A stretch of 64,000 nucleotides of DNA from a virus. The first letter of the stretch is position 1. Every line of letters starts with the position of its first letter. Both the position numbers and the translations under genes were made by a program. Below are positions 35,068-43,065 of the stretch, in pieces. Where the stretch lies: IMG/VR virus record IMGVR_UViG_3300030104_003796, positions 1 through 64,000 of that record; one strand, given 5' to 3'. The notes under the pieces were generated by a model. The model was not told the DNA's origin and did not search any database. It saw nothing but the letters and a program-made list of their open reading frames with translations.

Positions 35068-35473
35068 ACATTTCCGGTTCACGATAACAATGTAGGCACA
35101 TATCGGGGGAATACGGCGGAAATACACGCAATTTACCACATGAACACTTCTGAGCCGCCGCTCGTTGCTTAGGAGTCATCACAGTCGGACTTCTTGTATA
35201 GGTTAAGTCCTCTTTCTCACGCACAAGGTATCGGTCAATATCATAGACAAGATGTTTAGCCGACACACCAACGGCATTCTCGACCTTCTCCGTTCCAACA
35301 ACAATAACCTGTGTATTTTTTCTCAAGATAGACGAGAGAGAATGTGGGGATGGTATGTTCCTAACGGATTTGTGTTTAGCCAAAAGTTTAGCCATGCGCT
35401 CTTTCGTGCTTTCGCCATGTTCCCACAACAAATCAACAACAATTCGGCGTATGCGCCGATTGTTCGCGCTCAT
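35066..35473 (-). CDS. winged-helix plus zinc-ribbon protein, 135 aa
   Basis: Residues ~1-60 form an HTH (RIVVDLLWEHGESTKERMAK, then SVRNIPSPHSLSSILRK). The C-terminus has CSCGK...CLHCY, a zinc ribbon. TATTTAA at 35497-35503 is 27 nt before its ATG, suggesting a separate leaderless promoter. Its stop falls at the edge of promoter a. Probably a transcription regulator. Confidence 0.6.
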   Translation of the reverse strand: MSANNRRIRRIVVDLLWEHGESTKERMAKLLAKHKSVRNIPSPHSLSSILRKNTQVIVVGTEKVENAVGVSAKHLVYDIDRYLVREKEDLTYTRSPTVMTPKQRAAAQKCSCGKLRVFPPYSPDMCLHCYREPEM

Positions 35474-35499
35474 AACATTTAAGAATCAATGATGGTTAT

Positions 35500-35685
35500 T
35501 TAATCACTTCCCAAATCGAACCACATCATACCCTCAAGTGTAGCATCTGAATCCACATTAGAGGGTGATTTAAGATTTACAATGTATTTAGGCGCACCAA
35601 AAATAAGCACTATAAATAATTGAAGGATTGGTCCTAATAATGGGATTAGAAGTAAAATAAAACAGGTTGTTAGACTCATAGCCAC
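35500..35685 (-). CDS. small membrane protein, 61 aa
   Basis: A strongly hydrophobic N-terminal half (CFILLLIPLLGPILQLFIVL) is followed by a polar acidic tail. It overlaps the upstream gene by 10 bp. No function recognised. Confidence 0.5.
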   Translation of the reverse strand: MAMSLTTCFILLLIPLLGPILQLFIVLIFGAPKYIVNLKSPSNVDSDATLEGMMWFDLGSD

Positions 35686-36335
35686 TTATGCACCCTCTCC
35701 TTCCGCTTTTTAATCACGGTTGGTATGTCTTTATTAACGGCTCTAACTTGATTGGCTACGGTAGGTTGATTTTGGATAATCAAATCCCAATACAAATCAT
35801 CCGACCTAAACGGCTTTGGTGTCTTATCAACCTTCTTTTTTCTCTTAGGCCACTTCATCCTACCGTTGGTAGGTTCAACACCATAAGAAAGAATAGCCTT
35901 TGTCTTTTTATCATCGAGGACTAAATTAGTAGCGGCAACAAGACGATGCAATCGAATATCCTTGTTATTCTCCTTTAGGAAAGAAAAAATAAGGGGTATA
36001 GGAACATCAGCAATCTGATGTAGCACCCGTCTTCTATCAGTCCAGCCGAATAACCATTCTATTCTGCGAGAATAATTGTCGTTGTTTTTCTTTAGGCTCG
36101 GATGGATTGCTATTCTCTCATCGTGATTCTTAGATAACTTAGGGTATTTGTCTGTGATTACCACTAATCGGTGTGAGATAATAGGCAACCATTCGTTAGC
36201 CTTCTTTTCGGTGAAATTATCTGCGTGTAAAATAAAGGTTATATTTGGAGTCGTTGGTAATGTGTCTATCTCACCATACATCTCAATACAGTTTTCCGTT
36301 CTGAATGGTTCGGGGTCAGAAGAAAAAATAATCAT
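35676..36335 (-). CDS. unknown protein, 219 aa, possibly clamp-loader-like
   Basis: The N-terminal region alternates hydrophobic strands (NITFILHADNF, HRLVVITDKY) as in an alpha/beta core. A helical segment resembling a clamp-loader collar follows (RRRVLHQIADVPIPLIFSFL). The C-terminus is very basic. There is no P-loop. A delta-like non-ATPase loader subunit is one possibility, but this is weak pattern evidence. Confidence 0.5.
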   Translation of the reverse strand: MIIFSSDPEPFRTENCIEMYGEIDTLPTTPNITFILHADNFTEKKANEWLPIISHRLVVITDKYPKLSKNHDERIAIHPSLKKNNDNYSRRIEWLFGWTDRRRVLHQIADVPIPLIFSFLKENNKDIRLHRLVAATNLVLDDKKTKAILSYGVEPTNGRMKWPKRKKKVDKTPKPFRSDDLYWDLIIQNQPTVANQVRAVNKDIPTVIKKRKERVHKWL

Positions 36336-36460
36336 TAGATAACCTCAAACACCTTAAGGATAACCAAAACAGAAAGAAAAAGATTAACAACACTTATTCC
36401 TGTTCTGTAAAACGCCATCGTTCCCATGTGGCCGTTAGCCCATTCCTCATCTCCCACCAT
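36335..36460 (-). CDS. single-span membrane microprotein, 41 aa
   Basis: ATG 36460 overlaps the upstream TAA, and its own TAA overlaps the next ATG (TAATG at both ends). The product starts MVGDEEWANGHMGTMAFYRT and ends in a hydrophobic span (ISVVNLFLSVLVILKVFEVI). Coupling on both sides argues that it is real. Confidence 0.5.
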   Translation of the reverse strand: MVGDEEWANGHMGTMAFYRTGISVVNLFLSVLVILKVFEVI

Positions 36461-36717
36461 TATTCATCCCTCATAAACGGGTCATTGACTAAGATGTAAT
36501 CCTTGAGCCTATCCATTTGTTTTCGGTTAATGTTCCACGCTTCACACACGGAAACATCAGTTAGTTTGTAGCCACCCACATACCATCTAACGCCATCAGA
36601 TTGTATGACGGCGAGAAGCCCATCATCCTTCATGGCTTGGATTAACTTAGGCCATTCGTGTTCGTAAATCGGCCTCGCCCATAGGCTTCTGCGAGAACCA
36701 CTACGCCATGTCTTCAT
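36460..36717 (-). CDS. small basic protein, 85 aa
   Basis: MKTWRSGSRRSLWARPIYEH then an alpha/beta region and a helical C-terminus (NRKQMDRLKDYI). Overlaps the upstream gene by 4 bp. Possibly winged-helix-like. Unknown. Confidence 0.5.
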   Translation of the reverse strand: MKTWRSGSRRSLWARPIYEHEWPKLIQAMKDDGLLAVIQSDGVRWYVGGYKLTDVSVCEAWNINRKQMDRLKDYILVNDPFMRDE

Positions 36718-37340
36718 TCAACCACCTTAAATTTAGCGTCTATTATATTTGGTTCATTTAACAACCGCATTTTATTTTCTATACGGTCTAATAATTCGGG
36801 TTGCTCAATCAAAGTATCAACGAGTATTCTATTCATCTGATTGAGTCGTGCTTCCGCGAGAAGCAATTGAGAATCAACGCCTATTTCTTTCTTCAATTGA
36901 CCTACCAATTTCAGACTTGAATTAGCCTGTGCAATCAGACGGGCGGCATCGGCTACAAATTCTGATGTGATACCATCACCGCTTGCTTCCTTTTCATCCT
37001 CTAACTCATCAAGATAGCCACGAATACGGAATACAATGTCTTCTGCGGCATCTAACGTGTTGATAGATTGTCTTCGTGCATCCTCTATGTGTTCGGCCTC
37101 AGACGGGTCGTAATCAATATGATTTTCCATGTGTTCCATGATTGTTCCTTCAGCCCACCCATGCTTCACTTCTAAAAAATGAGGGCCTATTTCTTCTGTG
37201 TGAATCTGTATCTCGTATTCCTTCCGGTCTTTGTGTTTGCACATAGGGCAACCACCATCGAGAACCCACCTTAGAACCTCAACGGTGAATGGGTCATCCT
37301 CACGCACCATTCGGTCTTCTATCTCTCGTCTTGTTCTCAT
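36714..37340 (-). CDS. zinc-knuckle coiled-coil protein, 208 aa
   Basis: An N-terminal C-X2-C...H...H module (GCPMCKHKDRKEYEIQIHTE, later TIMEHMENH) is followed by a long coiled coil (~75-190). The pattern C..C....R.EIE...H..NH occurs in phage DNA-binding proteins, including some annotated as small terminase-like. Here it sits next to the helicase operon rather than the terminase, so a replication or partition role is equally possible. Confidence 0.5.
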   Translation of the reverse strand: MRTRREIEDRMVREDDPFTVEVLRWVLDGGCPMCKHKDRKEYEIQIHTEEIGPHFLEVKHGWAEGTIMEHMENHIDYDPSEAEHIEDARRQSINTLDAAEDIVFRIRGYLDELEDEKEASGDGITSEFVADAARLIAQANSSLKLVGQLKKEIGVDSQLLLAEARLNQMNRILVDTLIEQPELLDRIENKMRLLNEPNIIDAKFKVVE

Positions 37341-37666
37341 GTATTGAACCCCCTTAATGGGTCATCAGCCCACCACTTATCGTAAGTTTCCTTGTCGCAG
37401 GAGAATACATACGGTTCTCTTGAGTTCATTCTTTTTTTCTTGAAAGCAGGACACCGTAACATTCTCATAGAAACCTGCATATAACTTTGTGCGCTTCTAT
37501 TTACCCTGTAAAAATTACCAATTTCACCCGACCTTAAATCGTTCTTGTATCTCATGTTATCATACACAGTAGCGGCAGTAAGTGGTCTGCCTTCTTGCAC
37601 AAGGTATCGGGCCGCACATTCAAGGGCTTTACTCCTACTCCATTTTGCCCTTTTGGTTTTACTCAT
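37337..37666 (-). CDS. winged-helix protein, 109 aa
   Basis: The start is ATG 37666 (MSKTKRAKWSRSKALECAAR), overlapping the helicase stop by 8 bp. The KALECAARYLVQEGRPLTAATVYDNM region matches a wHTH with a basic recognition helix and wing, as in the other small wHTH proteins of this virus. Likely DNA-binding. Confidence 0.6.
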   Translation of the reverse strand: MSKTKRAKWSRSKALECAARYLVQEGRPLTAATVYDNMRYKNDLRSGEIGNFYRVNRSAQSYMQVSMRMLRCPAFKKKRMNSREPYVFSCDKETYDKWWADDPLRGFNT

Positions 37667-38990
37667 TATTTTCACCCCACTTCTGAGTCTTAACAGGTTC
37701 AGCAGGATTGCCGAATCTGCAAGTAACACCTTTCCTACCTCGACCTGTTTTTGTTGGCGTGTATTCTGAATACCATGCTCGACCCTCAAGGTTTTCTTCT
37801 ATCCACACCTTAGCCATTTGGTAGTCGCCATTTGTAATCATTCTGCTAATCTCCTTGACTAACTGCGACTTTGGTAGGTCTTTCATCCAAAAGGTCGAGC
37901 GTATCAATTCAAGGTCTGCATCCATAACCCTACGCCTCATATCCAACGATTGATTAAGAATAGCCCTTAATTTTTCATCGAGTTTAACAATCAATGGGCC
38001 TCCGCCTTCGTAATCTTCCTGCATCATGGCGTAGCCGATAGCAAGCCTTCGGAATAAGTCTGCCTCAAAAGAGCGAACATCGGGTCGGTCAATCCATTCC
38101 GCTAAGTCGTCATCAAAAATAATACCCGTTGGTGGATTTGCTACGGCCTGTTCCATGCGTTGCCTAAACCATGTGCGAATTGCTATGGTTCTATTGGCTA
38201 TGTCTAATCGCATCTCCGGCGAAGTGTTCGCCTGTCGGTGTTGAGCCTGTTTGAATAACCTTTCTTTTTCGGGAGTCATCTGTATGTCTATGATGAAGAA
38301 CCTTCGGTCAAGCCCCGAATCTAATTCAAATCGTGCTGGTTGCGTTCCAGCCCATACTGTGTAGCGTGTAGTGTATCTAACCCAACCTGCTCTCATAGCC
38401 TTGTTCACCCTTCCATTGTCGAGAGAAGTAAGTAATTGATTCTTCATGTCGAGGCTATGGTCTTTCTTAGCCGCATCAGACATTGATGAAAATTCTTCAA
38501 ACCCTAAGAAGCCGCCGCACATCTCCCTCGCTAAAGGTCGGCCCACAATTTCTCCTTCTTCACCAACAGAACCAAACATACCTGCTTCTGTGATAGAGTT
38601 AGGCGCAAGCATGGTTCTAAACCCTTCTCCGAAGTCTGCGTTTTGATAATAAAGAAGCCCTGTTCTTTCTGCTAAGAACAGATTGATTAAAACGGATTTA
38701 CCCGAACCCTTGTTGCCTCTAATTAGTATATGTATGCGCGTGTCCGGTAATTGAGCCATAGGTGTGTAAAAGGGCATATTGGGGTGGCGTAAAGGACAAG
38801 CCTCGATTGCGTAATCCCCTTCTTCATAATTTATCAACGGGCTATCGGGGTCGAAGTCGCATCGGCTACACTTGTTAAGTGCATTGAAAATGTGTGCGCC
38901 AATAGAACAGATGAATATGTCTAACTTATCTTCAACATCAACATAATGGTTGTCTTGAACGAATTTGTGTAGCGAATCAAATATCTTCAT
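37659..38990 (-). CDS. MCM-like AAA+ replicative helicase
   Basis: This 443-residue protein has Walker A IRGNKGSGKSVL (90-101), a Walker B-like GGFLGFEEFSSM (159-170; Glu-Glu in place of Asp-Glu) and an arginine-finger-type SGLDRRFF (225-232). The segment LLTSLDNGRVNKAMRAG...YTVWAGTQPARFELD parallels the MCM pre-sensor region (LLEAME...G...ANP...D). A Cys pair (CSRC) and CPLRH near residues 41-68 could bind zinc in a reduced N-terminal domain. It is shorter than cellular MCM (~600-700). It is likely the viral fork helicase, supported by the replisome nearby. Confidence 0.65.
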   Translation of the reverse strand: MKIFDSLHKFVQDNHYVDVEDKLDIFICSIGAHIFNALNKCSRCDFDPDSPLINYEEGDYAIEACPLRHPNMPFYTPMAQLPDTRIHILIRGNKGSGKSVLINLFLAERTGLLYYQNADFGEGFRTMLAPNSITEAGMFGSVGEEGEIVGRPLAREMCGGFLGFEEFSSMSDAAKKDHSLDMKNQLLTSLDNGRVNKAMRAGWVRYTTRYTVWAGTQPARFELDSGLDRRFFIIDIQMTPEKERLFKQAQHRQANTSPEMRLDIANRTIAIRTWFRQRMEQAVANPPTGIIFDDDLAEWIDRPDVRSFEADLFRRLAIGYAMMQEDYEGGGPLIVKLDEKLRAILNQSLDMRRRVMDADLELIRSTFWMKDLPKSQLVKEISRMITNGDYQMAKVWIEENLEGRAWYSEYTPTKTGRGRKGVTCRFGNPAEPVKTQKWGENNE

Positions 38991-39720
38991 CGAACATCCC
39001 CCCTAAAAATGGCTCATCAATTTTATACTGATTATTTAATATATCATACAATTCATCTATTATCAATTGCTCATGCGTCAAGTCGTGAGTATCAGACAAG
39101 AAGCGGCAAAGTGTATTCGCCGCCTTACGGTCTATTAAAGTGTCGGCTTTGATATTTATTGTGAATAACCCCTCTATATCCGGCAGTATAGCCTTCGCCA
39201 CCATAGGGATAGACCATGAGAAACCATCAACAGGTATCGTGTCTGTGATTAGTCCTTTGTTGGTAGTCATTATCACGCCTTTACGGGCTTCAATAGCCCA
39301 ATCATAAACATACAAATCCCCTATGCCTAATTTTTCTGTTTCACCCGCATACGAAAGACAAGTGATGACCTCAACCCCTTTATCTTCTAACAAAGGTAAC
39401 AACCAATTCATCACCTTGAATAGAACATTAGGCTTCTGTGTTTGTCCGGTCATCCTTAGAACCCAACAACGCTCATCTAATTCATTGTATGTTTCATACA
39501 ACAACCAACAAACGGGGATGGGGTCGGGAAAGATATTTTCATCATCTATCTCTAAATCAGATGAATAAATTTCAGCGATAGGTTTTTCTATTCCCTCTTT
39601 TTTTACAATAGCCATTCCAGCCATGAATGCCGAATGACTCGGATGCTCGTTCTCCTGCACGATAATTAGATGCGTGGATTCAGCGAATACATCATTCTTC
39701 AACCATACTATTTTCTGCAT
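38977..39720 (-). CDS. PAC2-like protein (archaeal proteasome-assembly chaperone family)
   Basis: This 247-residue protein resembles the COG2047/PAC2 layout: VITCLSYAGETEKLGIGDLYVY in the first half, GVIMTTNKGLITDTIPVDGFSW in the middle, then DRKAANTLCRFLSDTHDL and a helical C-terminus. In archaea these proteins bind the proteasome. A viral homologue could interfere with host protein turnover. It overlaps the helicase by 14 bp. Family assignment is by pattern only. Confidence 0.45.
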   Translation of the reverse strand: MQKIVWLKNDVFAESTHLIIVQENEHPSHSAFMAGMAIVKKEGIEKPIAEIYSSDLEIDDENIFPDPIPVCWLLYETYNELDERCWVLRMTGQTQKPNVLFKVMNWLLPLLEDKGVEVITCLSYAGETEKLGIGDLYVYDWAIEARKGVIMTTNKGLITDTIPVDGFSWSIPMVAKAILPDIEGLFTINIKADTLIDRKAANTLCRFLSDTHDLTHEQLIIDELYDILNNQYKIDEPFLGGMFDEDI

Positions 39721-40066
39721 TCAATCTCCCCCTTTCTTGCACTATTGCATCTTTGAAAAATTTAGGTAAAGTATTACCCGTATTATTTGTTATCATGGCT
39801 CTATCGACTATTTCTCTTAGCGACCTTGCTCGCCATGTATATGTCGTTGAATTATTACCGGATGTATTCTTGTATTTTATTGCCTCTCCTTTTTCAAAGA
39901 GTGGGGAGTGAGATAAAATCAAACCTAAATTTACTAATCTTGGTAAATGAAACCGCGTATTGTTGTCCTTCAAAAAATCATACACTTCGACTGTTGTTCC
40001 ACCATTGTTCCGTTTGAGAAATTTATAAGCCTCATTCATTACTCGTCTATTCCGCCTTTGCGCCAT
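39692..40066 (-). CDS. winged-helix protein, 124 aa
   Basis: MAQRRNRRVMNEAYKFLKRN with TVEVYDFLKDNNTRFHLPRL and a beta wing (TTYTWRARSLREIVDR) fits a wHTH. It lies 72 bp downstream of the structured element at 40138-40253, which is duplicated at 56748 upstream of the portal gene, so it may be controlled by that element. GATGAGGT precedes the ATG. Confidence 0.6.
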   Translation of the reverse strand: MAQRRNRRVMNEAYKFLKRNNGGTTVEVYDFLKDNNTRFHLPRLVNLGLILSHSPLFEKGEAIKYKNTSGNNSTTYTWRARSLREIVDRAMITNNTGNTLPKFFKDAIVQERGRLNAENSMVEE

Positions 40067-40137
40067 ACCTCATCCTTCATTCTCCCCTTCTTAATTGTTT
40101 CAATGTGTTGGAAAAATAGAAAAAGAAATAATCGTGG

Positions 40138-40253
40138 TACTGCGAGCCTATGCTGTATTTATTTTATTTCTTCAAAGGTATGTAAGATAGGTAAGTATTC
40201 CTAACTATCTTTGAAGTAAAAAAAGAATTAACGAAACCGCATTACTGCGAGGC
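40138..40253 (-). repeat. structured intergenic element, copy 1 (inverted relative to 56748)
   Basis: Two boxes (TACTGCGAGCC at 40138-40148 and TACTGCGAGGC at 40243-40253) flank an inverted repeat CTTCAAAG (40170-40177) / CTTTGAAG (40209-40216). Read on the minus strand it matches the 56748 copy in order and in sequence, including a ~20-bp identical stretch TTTGAAGAAATAAAATAAAT. It lies 72 bp upstream of the leftward wHTH gene. Confidence 0.7.
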
Positions 40254-40763
40254 ATTTATTTTTTCTCGCGGTTCTGCAAAGTGCCGAAATAAATCATGTT
40301 CAAATTGGTTTTGCTCCTGAGATGTGCGTACCACATCTCTTGACTTGATAGCCCAATCCCGATTCATGCGAAATATTAACGGTTGCTTTTCTGTTGCGAT
40401 ATACCATTCTTCGATTAGGGCTAAGAAATAATTAGTGATTATTCCTTTTATCTGCTCTTTACTCAGAAGGTTTGGTGGTTTGTATGCCTGTGCCTTCAAG
40501 GGTTGAAGGGGCATTCGCATCTGCTTGTCGTCAGACCATATCGCCATAAAGCGGCGACCACGCACAAGCATTTGCTTCTTAGTGATTGTAAATTGTATCT
40601 GATGAGTCAAAGGATAATCATGCACAAGAATTTTAATGCTTGTTTCTTTTGACGCTTGCGAATCGTATTCGACTTCTAATCTATTATCAACGCTCAAAAG
40701 CGACTGATTTATTTCTTCACAGATATTTTTTAGGGTGTAAAAAAACCCTTTATGGTGCATCAT
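40242..40763 (-). CDS. unknown protein, 173 aa
   Basis: ATG 40763 overlaps the upstream stop (ATGA), giving MMHHKGFFYTLKNICEEI.... It is alpha/beta with a conserved-looking W/R-rich middle (MLVRGRRFMAIW) and a helical C-terminus. The stop codon abuts a TACTGCGAGG box. No family recognised. Confidence 0.5.
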   Translation of the reverse strand: MMHHKGFFYTLKNICEEINQSLLSVDNRLEVEYDSQASKETSIKILVHDYPLTHQIQFTITKKQMLVRGRRFMAIWSDDKQMRMPLQPLKAQAYKPPNLLSKEQIKGIITNYFLALIEEWYIATEKQPLIFRMNRDWAIKSRDVVRTSQEQNQFEHDLFRHFAEPREKINASQ

Positions 40764-40882
40764 AGCATCGTTCCTACGACAATAGAACATAATGCGAGTA
40801 TAATTAAAGAGATTGTCTGTAAATAATCAACGGTTGTTTCTTTTTCCCTCTCAAACAATTCTTTAAAAGATTCACGAATCAT
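40760..40882 (-). CDS. small membrane protein, 40 aa
   Basis: ATG 40882 overlaps the upstream stop (ATGA) and its TGA overlaps the next ATG. A charged helix (MIRESFKELFEREKETT) is followed by one span (ISLIILALCSIVVGTML). Coupling supports translation. Confidence 0.5.
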   Translation of the reverse strand: MIRESFKELFEREKETTVDYLQTISLIILALCSIVVGTML

Positions 40883-41496
40883 GCAAGCACCGCCTGTTGC
40901 TCAAGGCTGAACCAATCGGGCATAGGTCGCCCCTTCTTCCACTTAGCGAATGCCTTAGCGTGGTAGTAGCGGCGGTATGCTTGAACCGCATCATCACCGC
41001 TTGCGTGGCTATCACCCTTTACTTCGGAACGATACATCATTTTGCCTTTCCCTTGCCCGTATTTTGGATTGAATGTTGGTCTTATCTCCGGTAGGTGATT
41101 AGGTCTGAACTTATCGGGCATAGCGAGAGCAAACGGTGTTAGGTCGCCTTCGGGTATGAGATAGGATAGACCATACAGAATCTCGATACCGTTAGCACAG
41201 TAATGCTCTTTGCCGAATCTCTTTGTGTATTCCTCGCATAGAGCCGCACCGTGATGCGCCGCCCATAGGTAGTTATCTCTCGTCATAGACACCCAAATGG
41301 TGCAAGGGTGGTTGTGATAGCCGCCCTTGAGAGGCGTTCCCTTCTTAGTGAGGGGCATCATGTCGGGTGTAGCACCATGTTTGATAACACTTGAACCTAA
41401 TTGTTGGTAAAGTTCGACTACCATTTTCGGGATATGAATATCGCAATACATCTTAGCCGCCGCTATCGGGTCTTCGTCTAACACAAATATGTTCAT
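40879..41496 (-). CDS. phage-conserved pyrimidine-excision (Pyr_excise)-like protein
   Basis: This 205-residue protein starts MNIFVLDEDPIAAAKMYCD and continues IHIPKMVVELYQQLGSS. It has H-N-HPCTIWVSMTRDNYLW, LCEEYTKRFGKEHYC, then AVQAYRRYYHAKAFAKW and PDWF. This order matches a family widespread in marine phages and related to the pyrimidine-dimer glycosylase fold (T4 endonuclease V-like). If active it would repair UV damage. The catalytic residue is not certain, because the canonical N-terminal Thr is replaced here. Confidence 0.6.
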   Translation of the reverse strand: MNIFVLDEDPIAAAKMYCDIHIPKMVVELYQQLGSSVIKHGATPDMMPLTKKGTPLKGGYHNHPCTIWVSMTRDNYLWAAHHGAALCEEYTKRFGKEHYCANGIEILYGLSYLIPEGDLTPFALAMPDKFRPNHLPEIRPTFNPKYGQGKGKMMYRSEVKGDSHASGDDAVQAYRRYYHAKAFAKWKKGRPMPDWFSLEQQAVLA

Positions 41497-41762
41497 TTCT
41501 TATTCACCCACTCATCGAATGCTTTTTTATTAGTCATTACATATTGTCGTGCCGCACCAATCCTCGCACCGGATGGGTAGCAGGTATCAACGCCACGCGC
41601 ACCCCGTAGTATTCCAGCAATTATATTAACACTATAATTTACCTGCTTCTTGCTTTTCCTATATCCTATACGGTCTGCAATCTGTCCTGCGAATAGTGGC
41701 CCGTTGGCTTCCGCCAACACCTCGCCTACCTCGCGTCTTAGTAGTATCTTTTGTCTTCCCAT
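41493..41762 (-). CDS. winged-helix protein, 89 aa, first gene of an operon
   Basis: ATG 41762 (MGRQKILLRREVGEVLAEAN) lies exactly 25 nt from the TATA centre of conserved promoter b, so I prefer it to the upstream ATGs. GPLFAGQIADRIGYRKSKKQ is a clear HTH. Probably a regulator. Confidence 0.65.
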   Translation of the reverse strand: MGRQKILLRREVGEVLAEANGPLFAGQIADRIGYRKSKKQVNYSVNIIAGILRGARGVDTCYPSGARIGAARQYVMTNKKAFDEWVNKK

Positions 41763-41781
41763 AACTAAACCTCGCATCAAT

Positions 41782-41810
41782 AGTATTTAAACTTTTTTAT
41801 CGTGAGTTTT
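41782..41810 (-). promoter_or_regulatory. conserved early-type promoter, copy b
   Basis: Minus-strand AACTCACGATAAAAAAG followed by TATA TTTAAATACT; the TATA centre is 25 nt from ATG 41762. A pyrimidine-rich stretch (TTTCTTCTTCTTCTTG on the minus strand, ~41840-41860) upstream may terminate the preceding operon. Confidence 0.75.
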
Positions 41811-41896
41811 GGGTGGGCCGGTTTGTGTTGAGGTAATAACACAAGAAGAAGAAGAAATTTACCCTTCGTTTTTTATACCGACTTCACCCCAAAGGG

Positions 41897-42202
41897 TTAG
41901 ACTAATCCACCTGTTGATTTAAAGGTGGAAATGAATTGTGTATCTTCTCCGCTCTTGACGATTAGGACCTGCCCGCCGTTGGCGAGAACCCATCCTGTGT
42001 TCATCTTTCGGAGTTTATCGAATCTTTCGTAGTCCTTCAATGGTAATCCATTCAATGCTCGGAATACCAATTCTTCGGTCATGTGTAAATGCTGGAATAA
42101 AACAACGCTTTTATTTTCGTGGCTGACGATAGGCAGGAATACATCATACATAGCATCGGTCAATGTTAATTTGCCTTCTTTGAATCTATCTATTATACTC
42201 AT
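41897..42202 (-). CDS. small protein, 101 aa, unknown
   Basis: ATG 42202 (MSIIDRFKEGKLTLTDAMYD) overlaps the upstream stop. Alpha/beta, ending in a glycine-rich tail. Last gene of its operon before promoter b. Unknown. Confidence 0.5.
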   Translation of the reverse strand: MSIIDRFKEGKLTLTDAMYDVFLPIVSHENKSVVLFQHLHMTEELVFRALNGLPLKDYERFDKLRKMNTGWVLANGGQVLIVKSGEDTQFISTFKSTGGLV

Positions 42203-42426
42203 TCCCAAAACCTCTTATTCCAAATTATCTTATACATTCCTTTGTAGCGACCACTTTTCAAAGGGCCAACTCCTTTAACGGGTTTTCCTTCTTCTCTGAA
42301 CTTAGTTCTTATTGCGTCCATTTCGGCGTATGTTTTTACGTAGCCAAAATGACGGCCCATAATAACGTCCTCGTCATCTATACCTGTGGTGAATCCCATT
42401 GATTTACAAATAGCGATTTCTATCAT
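42199..42426 (-). CDS. small protein, 75 aa, unknown
   Basis: MIEIAICKSMGFTTGIDDED... contains a helix (TYAEMDAIRTKFREEGK) and an aromatic basic end (GMYKIIWNKRFWE). Coupled to both neighbours by 4-bp overlaps. Confidence 0.5.
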   Translation of the reverse strand: MIEIAICKSMGFTTGIDDEDVIMGRHFGYVKTYAEMDAIRTKFREEGKPVKGVGPLKSGRYKGMYKIIWNKRFWE

Positions 42427-42575
42427 CGTTCCACCCTGCCTGTGTATTCTGTTCCGTCTTCCATGATTATTTTAACCGTTAATTTTCTTGGATTTACACC
42501 CTTAGCCAATCGGGCTAATTCTTTGTAATTCGGTTTGAAATAAACCTCGCAATTAGGTTCAAAATTTTTAGTCAT
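42423..42575 (-). CDS. small beta-rich protein, 50 aa
   Basis: ATG 42575 overlaps the preceding TAA (TAATG), and GGGGGAAGAAG lies upstream. The product (MTKNFEPNCEVYFKPNYKEL...) ends VKIIMEDGTEYTGRVER. Unknown. Confidence 0.5.
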   Translation of the reverse strand: MTKNFEPNCEVYFKPNYKELARLAKGVNPRKLTVKIIMEDGTEYTGRVER

Positions 42576-42670
42576 TATTCTTCTTCCCCCATCATTTCGT
42601 GTGCTATTCGTGCCTTGAATTTCTGTCTGTATAACCAACGTCGAGCGGCCTTCTGTCTTCCTGTCGGCAC
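42575..42670 (-). CDS. basic microprotein, 31 aa
   Basis: GTG 42670 forms TAGTG with the upstream stop and its TAA forms TAATG with the next start. The product begins MPTGRQKAARRWLYRQKFK and is strongly basic with an acidic end. Likely nucleic-acid binding. Confidence 0.45.
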   Translation of the reverse strand: MPTGRQKAARRWLYRQKFKARIAHEMMGEEE

Positions 42671-43065
42671 TATTCATCCTCTCCTTTTATACAATCTTCA
42701 ATTATTGTGGTATTGCTGAAATCTAAAAAGTATGGGTTGATGTATGAATCCATATTCGCTTTCCACCATGTGAGAGCGATATTGTGCATGAAGGCTTGTT
42801 GCATACGTGATTTCGGTTCTGTTCTAACTCTAATCGTGGTTTTATCCTGCATCCCCCATATCTTCAATCTAAAAGAAAAGAGGGTATTATTTTTTATGAA
42901 ATCTTCAAGGGACTCAAAGATAGTCAATTGGTCGAAGTATATGTTTTCCACCAAACCCCATTTCGTGTTGAATAAAAATTGGTATAGACTCTCCATCGCT
43001 TCTTCATCTGTCTTATTTTCATAAACCCAAAAGCCTGTTTCTCTTGTAAAATTAGTTATGCTCAT
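42670..43065 (-). CDS. unknown protein, 131 aa
   Basis: MSITNFTRETGFWVYENKTD with an alpha/beta fold, aromatic-rich middle (TLFSFRLKIWGMQDK) and a C-terminal acidic tail. Coupled downstream to the 31-residue basic protein. Family not recognised. Confidence 0.5.
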   Translation of the reverse strand: MSITNFTRETGFWVYENKTDEEAMESLYQFLFNTKWGLVENIYFDQLTIFESLEDFIKNNTLFSFRLKIWGMQDKTTIRVRTEPKSRMQQAFMHNIALTWWKANMDSYINPYFLDFSNTTIIEDCIKGEDE

